DNA from: JAAFIP01 sp043721235
Lineage (GTDB): Bacteria; Pseudomonadota; Gammaproteobacteria; Burkholderiales; Burkholderiaceae_C
DNA length: 14,091 nucleotides
NCBI GenBank assembly: GCA_043721235.1
Contig: JAYSRE010000043.1
Coordinates: 1 to 14,091 of the forward strand
Direction of reading: 5' to 3'
Part shown: in pieces, positions 6,179 to 12,297 of the stretch
How positions within the stretch are numbered: the first letter of the stretch is position 1
Layout of the letters: every line of letters begins with the position of its first letter
Translations under genes and position numbers: made by a program
The notes under the pieces: model-generated
Told to the model about the DNA's origin: nothing
What the model saw: only the letters and a program-made list of their open reading frames with translations
Database searches by the model: none

Positions 6179-6864
6179 CAGGCATCCCCTTGTATGAAAT
6201 TGCGTACTGCAACGCTCTGCGACAGGTTAAAAAAATCAGCCACGGTTTGGTCAGCCACCACACGGCCCGCATCCAGGCACACCACCCGGCTGGCCAGCCG
6301 TTTGACTTGGCCCAGGTTATGGCTGGCAAACAATAACGTGATTCCGCGCTGCGTGCACTGCGCCATCAGGGCCTCCACGTCGCGCTTGGCCTGGGGTGCC
6401 AGGCTGGCCGTAGGCTCGTCCAGCAGCAGCACGTCGGGTTGGGCGGCCAACGCGCGGGCAAATGTTAGCCGCTGCTGCTGGCCGCCTGACAATGTGCGCG
6501 CTTGGCGGCGGGCGAGGTCGTGCAAACCTACATCTTGCAGCGCCTGCAGCGCGCGCGCCTTGGCGCTGGCCCAAGGCTGGCCGCGCAGCCAAGCCGCCAG
6601 CGCCACATTGGTCAGCACCGTGCTGCGCAGCACAAACGGTTTTTGAAAAACAAAGGCCTGCACCGCTGCGGGTGCGCGCTGGGCTATGCCCACGCTAGGC
6701 ACCAGCAGGCCATGGGCCAAGCGCAGCAGGGTGCTTTTGCCACTGCCATTGCTGCCCACCAAAGCCACAGATTCGCCGTGTGCTACCTGTAAGCTCACCC
6801 CGTGCAGGGCCTGCACGCGGCCAAAGCGCACGCCAGCGTTTTGCAGATCGATCAACAGGTTCAT
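6178..6864 (-). CDS. tupC: Tungstate ABC transporter ATP-binding protein TupC
   Basis: This 228-residue ATPase drives uptake through TupB on the cytoplasmic face. All nucleotide-binding motifs are intact: Walker A GSNGSGKST (37-45), Q-loop Q74 in FVFQKP, signature LSGGQQQ (125-131), Walker B VLLLDE (145-150) and H182 in the switch loop (ASHN). It has the short form of the tungstate/phosphate-type importers, without the C-terminal regulatory domain found in molybdate ATPases of the ModC type. Its ATG overlaps the tupB stop as ATGA (6861-6864) and its TGA touches the tupA ATG, so the three genes are translationally coupled. Assignment to tungstate rests mainly on TupA next door. Confidence 0.9.
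   Translation of the reverse strand: MNLLIDLQNAGVRFGRVQALHGVSLQVAHGESVALVGSNGSGKSTLLRLAHGLLVPSVGIAQRAPAAVQAFVFQKPFVLRSTVLTNVALAAWLRGQPWASAKARALQALQDVGLHDLARRQARTLSGGQQQRLTFARALAAQPDVLLLDEPTASLAPQAKRDVEALMAQCTQRGITLLFASHNLGQVKRLASRVVCLDAGRVVADQTVADFFNLSQSVAVRNFIQGDA
6186..6191 (-). promoter_or_regulatory. Ribosome binding site of tupA
   Basis: On the minus strand AAGGGG lies 7 nt before the tupA ATG, inside the 3' end of tupC. It decides the tupA start, and therefore shows that the repeat-derived stretch is translated as the signal peptide. Confidence 0.65.
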
Positions 6865-7604
6865 AGTGCCTGCGCTTCCACCCGCTCACGCCAGTATTTA
6901 AGCGCGGCCACAGCAACGTTGAGCAGTAGCACTATCAGCAGCAACACTAGCCCTAGGCCGAGAGCCAAAGGCAGGTCGCCTTTACTGGTTTCTAGCGCAA
7001 TGGCGGTGGTCATTACGCGGGTAAAACCGTCAATATTACCGCCCACCATCATCACTGCCCCTACCTCAGAGATCGCCCTGCCAAAGGCGGCTATCAGCAC
7101 GGTAAGCAAAGCGTAGCGCTCGTCCCACGCCAGCAAGAGGCTGCGCAGTGCGGGACCAGCGCCCATCGACTGGAGCTGTTCGCCGTGCTGGCTGTGCGCA
7201 TCACCCACAACCTGCTGGGTCAGCGCCACCACCACCGGCAGCACCAGCACAGCCTGGGCCAGTACCATGGCTTTGAACGAGAACAGCCAGCCCAAAAAGC
7301 CCAGTGGCCCGCTGCGCGACAGCAGCACGTAGACCAGCAGGCCCACCACTACGGCAGGCAGGGCCAGCGACGTGTTGACCAAAGCAAGCACCACACGGCG
7401 GCCTGCAAAGCGCGCCACACCTAGCCAAGCCCCTAGTGCTAAGCCCAAGCCACACGCCAGCACACAAGCCAGTGCGCTCACTGCCAAAGAGCGCAGCACA
7501 ATAGCCCACAGCGCGGGGTCTGCGGAACTGATCAGTTGTAGCGCAGACAGCGCGCTTTCAAGCAATGTGTTCAATAGACTAATGGTAAGCGCTTGGCACT
7601 GCAA
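6861..7604 (-). CDS. tupB: Tungstate ABC transporter permease TupB
   Basis: This inner-membrane channel subunit is up to 247 residues, with about five or six hydrophobic segments in a MetI-like fold. The cytoplasmic coupling region that docks TupC is visible at about 142-163 (EQLQSMGAGP), followed by AAFGRAISEVGAVMMVGGNI (172-191), characteristic of tungstate permeases. NTSLALPAVVVGLLVY (77-92) also fits the family. The start is uncertain. The longest frame begins with TTG at 7604; in-frame TTG codons at 7574 and 7565 would give a length nearer family proteins, and none has a clear ribosome site. An ATG at 7611-7609 opens a different frame of only ten codons that stops just before TTG 7574. 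tupB leads the operon, with 114 bp between this start and the DUF1178 gene. Confidence 0.87.
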   Translation of the reverse strand: MQCQALTISLLNTLLESALSALQLISSADPALWAIVLRSLAVSALACVLACGLGLALGAWLGVARFAGRRVVLALVNTSLALPAVVVGLLVYVLLSRSGPLGFLGWLFSFKAMVLAQAVLVLPVVVALTQQVVGDAHSQHGEQLQSMGAGPALRSLLLAWDERYALLTVLIAAFGRAISEVGAVMMVGGNIDGFTRVMTTAIALETSKGDLPLALGLGLVLLLIVLLLNVAVAALKYWRERVEAQAL

Positions 7605-7611
7605 ACTGCAT
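7579..7611 (-). other. Possible 10-codon leader frame overlapping the tupB start
   Basis: ATG at 7611-7609 opens MQFAVPSAYH and ends with TAG at 7579-7581. It overlaps the TTG-started tupB frame by seven codons and ends 4 nt before the in-frame TTG at 7574. It could be a leader peptide that couples translation to tupB, but lacks a Shine-Dalgarno sequence and may be chance. Confidence 0.2.
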
Positions 7612-7718
7612 TAGGAGAATCCGCTATGAGACACTAAGGCATTGTGAAGAATGCAATCGCAGCTGTAGCGGTACTGGGCCGCGCACTGCTTTTACAGTGC
7701 TTTGGCAGCACTAATGGG
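7605..7718. other. Gap between the DUF1178 gene and tupB
   Basis: This 114-bp stretch must hold the tup promoter if the operon has its own. I see a perfect 6-bp inverted repeat, GCACTG/CAGTGC (7683-7700), 19 bp past the DUF1178 stop, which could end the upstream transcript although no T run follows. There is also a weak GCATT/AATGC pair at 7639-7654. I find no convincing ModE-type operator or -35/-10 pair. Confidence 0.3.
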
Positions 7719-8276
7719 CTATTGCAACGGGTGCTTAAGCGCCTCAGGCAGTGGCAATGGCAGCACGTCAATGCCTTCGTCTAGCAGGGCAAGGGTTTCA
7801 TCGCGGGTGGCTTGCCCGCGAATGGCGCGTTCGTCAGCCTCGCCGTAGTGAATTTTGCGTGCCTCGCTGGCAAACTGGTTTCCCACATCTTCGGTGTGGG
7901 CCATGATCTTGCGGGCCATTTGCATGTACGCGGCCAGCAACTGCGGATCTTGCGCCATGGCCATGAGGGATTGGCTAGCATCGCTGGGCTTAGGAGGTAC
8001 TGTGGCCAGGTCGCGTGATGGTGCGTTGTCGCTAGCACCACTTGGGTCTGCAGACGCTTCAGCATTACACTCTTCAAGGCTGTTGCTTTCTTTGCCCGGG
8101 TCTCTTGCGCCACTCAAATTCAAACGGGGGGCAGAGAGCTTTTTGGTAATGCTGGCGTTAGCGCACAAAGGGCATTCCACTAAACCGCGCGCCAATTGGC
8201 TTTGAAAGTCAACTTCAGAGCCAAACCAGCCCTCAAAGCTGTGGGCCAATGCGCATTGCAAATCAAGTACTTTCAT
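7719..8276 (-). CDS. DUF1178 family protein
   Basis: This conserved proteobacterial protein of 185 residues has no established function. The N-terminus has a small probable zinc ribbon: C8 and H12 in the LQCALAHSFEGWFGS segment and the pair C35-P-L-C38 (ARGLVECPLC). A variable, Ser/Asp-rich stretch (about 56-104) follows, then the well-conserved C-terminal part with FASEARKIHYGEADERAIRG (about 135-154) and a final VLPLPLPEAL. Its ATG overlaps the NUDIX stop as ATGA (8273-8276), so the two are co-translated. Cytoplasmic location is inferred from the absence of membrane or signal segments. Confidence 0.9.
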   Translation of the reverse strand: MKVLDLQCALAHSFEGWFGSEVDFQSQLARGLVECPLCANASITKKLSAPRLNLSGARDPGKESNSLEECNAEASADPSGASDNAPSRDLATVPPKPSDASQSLMAMAQDPQLLAAYMQMARKIMAHTEDVGNQFASEARKIHYGEADERAIRGQATRDETLALLDEGIDVLPLPLPEALKHPLQ

Positions 8277-8896
8277 GGCGAATGTTGGCCTTGAGCTTTA
8301 TGCTGGCTCGGGTCTGTATGCGCCAGGCGCGGCACCGATTGCCAGGCCATCGGGCGTACACCATTTGTATGGTTGGCCAGGTGCAGCGCGCAGGCCATGG
8401 TTTTGGCATCGGTCACTGTGCCATCGGCGCACCAGCTAAGTAGCTGGGGTACAGGCACAGTAAACACCTCTAAAAACTCGCCTGCATCGAGCTTGCGCTG
8501 GCCAACAGTTAGGCCGCGCACAAAGTAAATATGGATGATTTCGGTAGAGTAGGCAATGGCCAAGTGCATCTGGCCTGCATACGCCCATTGGCCAGCGGTG
8601 TAGCCGGTTTCTTCCTGCAGCTCGCGCAGGCCGCACAGCAAGGGGTCCTCACCTGGGTCTAGCTTGCCTGCAGGCAGCTCGATCATTACCTGGCCCACCG
8701 GGTAGCGGTACTGGCGCTCCAACACCACTTGGCCATCGCCCAGCAGCGGCACCACCACCACGGCGCCGGGGTGCACCACGTATTCGCGCGTGGCGTGCTT
8801 GCCATCAGGCAGGCTGACGGTATCGCGCTTAATGTGCAAAAATTTACCTGTCAGCAGCAGCTCACTGCAGACCAAGGTTTCTTTCAGTTCATCCAT
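8273..8896 (-). CDS. NUDIX hydrolase, ADP-ribose pyrophosphatase-like
   Basis: This probable cytoplasmic hydrolase cleaves nucleoside-diphosphate-X substrates; ADP-ribose is the likeliest by resemblance to NudF. The 207-residue protein has a complete Nudix box at 77-99 with the expected spacing: G77, E83, then R91-E92-L-Q-E95-E96-T-G98. The box is preceded by VVLERQYRYPVGQVMIELPA, which fits the ADP-ribose pyrophosphatase branch. The last 30 residues or so are polar and poorly conserved in type. It overlaps the DUF1178 gene by four bases and lies 58 bp downstream of the DUF2818 gene, probably at the tail of the nuo transcript. No strong ribosome site precedes its ATG. Confidence 0.9.
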   Translation of the reverse strand: MDELKETLVCSELLLTGKFLHIKRDTVSLPDGKHATREYVVHPGAVVVVPLLGDGQVVLERQYRYPVGQVMIELPAGKLDPGEDPLLCGLRELQEETGYTAGQWAYAGQMHLAIAYSTEIIHIYFVRGLTVGQRKLDAGEFLEVFTVPVPQLLSWCADGTVTDAKTMACALHLANHTNGVRPMAWQSVPRLAHTDPSQHKAQGQHSP

Positions 8897-8954
8897 GGGT
8901 TAGTCAAAATAGTGGGTTTGCCAGTTCGGGCCAAGATGCTGGGTTACAGGCTGC

Positions 8955-9257
8955 TTAACTGCGGTGTTTAAGCAAATAACGCCATACAAAACCGGGGAAA
9001 GCCAGCGTGATGAACAGCGTACCGGTAATGGCATAAAACTCCCAGCCCTGCGGGGCAATTTGGCCTAAGCGCTTTTCTAGCAAAAGCGCTGCAGCGCCCA
9101 CCAGAAAATACATCACTACAAGTTCTGCAAAACGAATTGCTAAGTTTTTGCCATGGTGCAGTTTTACCAATGCAAAAAGTCGTTGCGACACAAACGGTAC
9201 ATTAGCCGCCAACAAAGCAAAAACAATGACCAGCCAAACAGATGCACTTTGCCCCAT
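8955..9257 (-). CDS. DUF2818 small membrane protein
   Basis: This 100-residue protein has three hydrophobic segments, at about 5-22, 43-60 and 74-91, with a basic loop VKLHHGKNLAIRF between the first two. It matches the DUF2818 type, which in Burkholderiales is found directly after nuoN, as here (35-bp gap). The position suggests a link to complex I, for instance assembly or stability, but that is inference only. The topology is compact, with no signal peptide. Confidence 0.88.
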   Translation of the reverse strand: MGQSASVWLVIVFALLAANVPFVSQRLFALVKLHHGKNLAIRFAELVVMYFLVGAAALLLEKRLGQIAPQGWEFYAITGTLFITLAFPGFVWRYLLKHRS

Positions 9258-9292
9258 AGTGTGCGTTACTTAATCTTCATTCGTGCTCAGGC

Positions 9293-10780
9293 TTAGGCAC
9301 CCAAGGTCTTCACAATGGCTTGCAGGCACAGGGTCATCAACCCGCTGGGAAAGATACCCAGCAGCAATACCAGCGCGCCATTGATGCCCAGCACCAAGCG
9401 CACATGCTTGGATGCCACCACACTGCTGGCGGTAATGGGGGCATCAAAGTACATTACTTTGACCACGCGAAGGTAGTAAAAGGCACCAATCAACGACATG
9501 ACTACGGCATACACCACTACGCCAATTAAAAATGGCTGGCGTGAGTCAATCAAAGGCTGCAACACACTGAGCTTGGCAAAAAACCCCACCATGGGTGGAA
9601 TACCTGCCAATGAGAACATGCAAATAGCCATGATGCCAGCGTACAAAGGGCTGCGCTGGTTAAGGCCTGCAAAGTCAGAAATTTCCTCGCTCTCAAAACC
9701 TTCGCGTGATAGCAGCAGCATAACGCCAAAAGTGGCTAGCGTGGTCAGTACGTAGGTTACGGTGTAGAACATCGACGCGCTGTAGGCAGCTGCGGCGCTG
9801 TTGGTATTGCCATTAACCACGCCCGACAGCAGGCCCAGCAGCAAGAAGCCCATTTGCGCAATGGTAGAAAAAGCCAACATGCGCTTAAGGTTGGTTTGCG
9901 CAATGGCGGCCAAATTGCCTACCAGCAAAGACGAGACAGCCAACATCACCAGCATTTGCTGCCAATCAAAAGCCAATGGCAACATGCCCTCTACCAACAA
10001 GCGAATGCAAATAGCAAAGGCCGCTAATTTGGGTGCCCCGCCAATCATCAAGGTAACTGAAGTGGGCGCGCCTTGGTACACATCAGGTACCCACATGTGA
10101 AAAGGAACCGCACCGAGTTTAAAAGCCAAGCCGGACACAATAAATACCAAACCAAAAACCAGCACTTGGTGCTTGATTTGCCCGGTAGAAATGGCTTTGA
10201 ACACGGCTGCAATATCAAGCGACCCAGTAGCCCCGTACAGCATTGACAGGCCATACAGCAAGAAGCCACTGGCCAGCGCACCGAGCACAAAATACTTCAT
10301 TGCTGCTTCTGTAGACTGTGCATGGTCACGGCGCAGGGCGACCAAAGCGTAACTTGACAGCGTGAGCAACTCCAGGCCCATGTAAATGACCAAGAAATTG
10401 CTGCCTGAGATCATCACACACATGCCTAGCAGGGCAAACATGGACAGCGTGAACATCTCACCGCCGCGCAGCATGCCGCGGTCAGCAGCATAAGGACGGC
10501 CATAAACCAAAGTAACGGCCATGGCAATGCAGGCAAAACACTTAAGCCAATGGCCCATCGGGTCGCTCACCACCATATTGCCAAAACCATACAAGGTGCT
10601 GTTGCCAGTAGCGTACAGACCGTGCATCACAGCAACCACACCCAGGCTTAACAAGGTCAGCACATAAGTGGCCGTACGGCGTGGGCTTTTAACAAACAAG
10701 TCCACCAACAAAATCGTGCAGGCCATTACCAAGAGCACGATCTCGGGGTAAATAGCAATCCAACTGGTTTTATCAATCAT
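9293..10780 (-). CDS. nuoN: NADH-quinone oxidoreductase subunit N
   Basis: This is one of three antiporter-like, proton-translocating subunits of the membrane arm of respiratory complex I, at 495 residues and about 14 helices (full length for the family). Key features are the glutamate E137 in GLELLTLSSYALVALR, K221 in GLAFKLGAVPFHMWVPDVYQG, and K251 after LMIGGAP. The PFHMWVPDVYQGAPT segment is the antiporter-family signature. It starts at ATG 10780, 26 bp after the nuoM stop, with only a weak GAGAA upstream, so translation is probably aided by upstream ribosomes. It follows the usual L-M-N order. Confidence 0.97.
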   Translation of the reverse strand: MIDKTSWIAIYPEIVLLVMACTILLVDLFVKSPRRTATYVLTLLSLGVVAVMHGLYATGNSTLYGFGNMVVSDPMGHWLKCFACIAMAVTLVYGRPYAADRGMLRGGEMFTLSMFALLGMCVMISGSNFLVIYMGLELLTLSSYALVALRRDHAQSTEAAMKYFVLGALASGFLLYGLSMLYGATGSLDIAAVFKAISTGQIKHQVLVFGLVFIVSGLAFKLGAVPFHMWVPDVYQGAPTSVTLMIGGAPKLAAFAICIRLLVEGMLPLAFDWQQMLVMLAVSSLLVGNLAAIAQTNLKRMLAFSTIAQMGFLLLGLLSGVVNGNTNSAAAAYSASMFYTVTYVLTTLATFGVMLLLSREGFESEEISDFAGLNQRSPLYAGIMAICMFSLAGIPPMVGFFAKLSVLQPLIDSRQPFLIGVVVYAVVMSLIGAFYYLRVVKVMYFDAPITASSVVASKHVRLVLGINGALVLLLGIFPSGLMTLCLQAIVKTLGA

Positions 10781-10806
10781 GTGCGTTCTCGGTATTTCAG
10801 CTGGGG

Positions 10807-12282
10807 TCAGTTCAATTTAGACAAGGCAACATGCTTGAGCATATCGGCCACCGAAGAATTCATCACATCGGTAAAGGGCTTGGGGTACAGGCCCATCCAC
10901 AGTGTGGCAGCAGCCAGCAGGCCCAGCATGAGAAATTCGCGGCCATTGATGTCAGTGAGGCCTTTCACATTGTCGTTGGTTACCGGGCCAAGGTAGACGC
11001 GTTTGAACATCCACAGTGTGTAGGCAGCACCAAAAATCAATGCTGAAGCAGCGGTAAAACCAATCCAAAAGTTGTATTTAACGCCGCCTAAAATAACCAT
11101 CCATTCGCCGACGAAACCTGCCGTACCCGGCAAGCCGCAATTGGCCATAGCAAAAAACAGGCCTAACGCGGCGAACTTTGGCATGGTGTTGACCACACCG
11201 CCGTAGCTGGCAATCTCGCGCGAATGCACACGGTCATACAACACGCCAATGCACAAAAACATCGCCGCAGACACAAAGCCATGCGCAATCATTTGCACAA
11301 TGCCGCCAGCGACGCCCAAGTCGTTGAAAATAAAGAAGCCCAAAGTAACAAAGCCCATGTGCGCCACTGATGAATAGGCCACCAGTTTTTTCATATCTTG
11401 CTGAACCATGGCCACTAAACCTACATACACCACAGCAATCAATGACAAGGCGATCATCAGCCACGCATACTCATGCGCCGCATCGGGTGCAATGGGCATA
11501 GAAAACCGCAAAAAGCCGTATGCACCCAGCTTGAGCATGATGGCAGCCAACACGGCAGAACCGCCCGTAGGTGCTTCTACGTGCACATCAGGCAGCCATG
11601 TATGTACTGGCCACATGGGCACCTTCACCGCAAAGGCAGACAGGAAGGCAAAAAACACCAGCGCTTGCGCTGTGCTGCCCAAAGGCAGTTTATGCCACGT
11701 TAAAATATCAAAACTGCCGCCCGACTTGGTGTACAAAAAGATCAGCGCTACCAGCATGAGCAAGGAGCCAAGCAGGGTGTACAAAAAGAACTTGAAGGCC
11801 GCGTAAATTTTGTTAGGCCCACCCCAAATACCTATGATCAGGTACATCGGTATTAGAGTGGCCTCGAAAAATACGTAAAAAAGTATTCCATCCAAAGCGC
11901 TGAAAACACCAATCATCAGGCCGCTAAGAATCAAAAACGCGCCCATGTACTGGTTAACACGCTCTGTGATGGCCTCCCAGGCTGACAACACCACCACTAC
12001 AGTAATGAAGGCGGTCAAAGGTACGAACCAAAACGATATACCGTCTAAGCCTAAATGGTAGTGCACGTTAAAGCGCTCAATCCAAGGGGCTTTTTCTACA
12101 AACTGCATGGCCGAGGTGCCCAACTTAAAGCCCTCGTACAGAGGCAGTGTCGCTAAAAAGCTGGCCAACGCCCCTATCAAGGCAATCCAGCGCACAGCGC
12201 GCGCTTGGTCATCACGGCCAAAGGCCAACAGCACGATACCGAAAGCGATCGGCATCCAAATTGCAAGGCTCAACAAACCCAT
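10807..12282 (-). CDS. nuoM: NADH-quinone oxidoreductase subunit M
   Basis: This is a complex I proton-pumping subunit in the inner membrane, 491 residues, complete, with about 14 helices. The essential glutamate is E140 in FYVFFEATLIPMYLIIGIWG. K220 lies in AFAVKVPMWPVHTWLPDVHV, and K251 follows LAAIML. The start ATG (12282) is preceded at 8 nt by AAGGAA in the short nuoL-nuoM gap, a good ribosome site. It lies between nuoL and nuoN as in the standard operon. All charged residues expected of a working subunit appear present. Confidence 0.97.
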   Translation of the reverse strand: MGLLSLAIWMPIAFGIVLLAFGRDDQARAVRWIALIGALASFLATLPLYEGFKLGTSAMQFVEKAPWIERFNVHYHLGLDGISFWFVPLTAFITVVVVLSAWEAITERVNQYMGAFLILSGLMIGVFSALDGILFYVFFEATLIPMYLIIGIWGGPNKIYAAFKFFLYTLLGSLLMLVALIFLYTKSGGSFDILTWHKLPLGSTAQALVFFAFLSAFAVKVPMWPVHTWLPDVHVEAPTGGSAVLAAIMLKLGAYGFLRFSMPIAPDAAHEYAWLMIALSLIAVVYVGLVAMVQQDMKKLVAYSSVAHMGFVTLGFFIFNDLGVAGGIVQMIAHGFVSAAMFLCIGVLYDRVHSREIASYGGVVNTMPKFAALGLFFAMANCGLPGTAGFVGEWMVILGGVKYNFWIGFTAASALIFGAAYTLWMFKRVYLGPVTNDNVKGLTDINGREFLMLGLLAAATLWMGLYPKPFTDVMNSSVADMLKHVALSKLN

Positions 12283-12290
12283 TTTTATTA

Positions 12291-12296
12291 TTCCTT
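12291..12296 (-). promoter_or_regulatory. Ribosome binding site of nuoM
   Basis: AAGGAA on the minus strand lies 8 nt before the nuoM ATG, within the 15-bp gap after the nuoL stop (12298-12300). It supports ATG 12282 as the start. Confidence 0.6.
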
Positions 12297-12297
12297 C

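Noticed and set aside
7683..7700. GCACTG/CAGTGC hairpin as a rho-independent terminator of the DUF1178 transcript
   Set aside because: The stem is only 6 bp and no T run follows on the minus strand. It is noted in the gap entry but not called a terminator.
7605..7718. ModE or other molybdate/tungstate operator before tupB
   Set aside because: No convincing matching half-sites are visible; only weak 5- to 6-bp inverted repeats.
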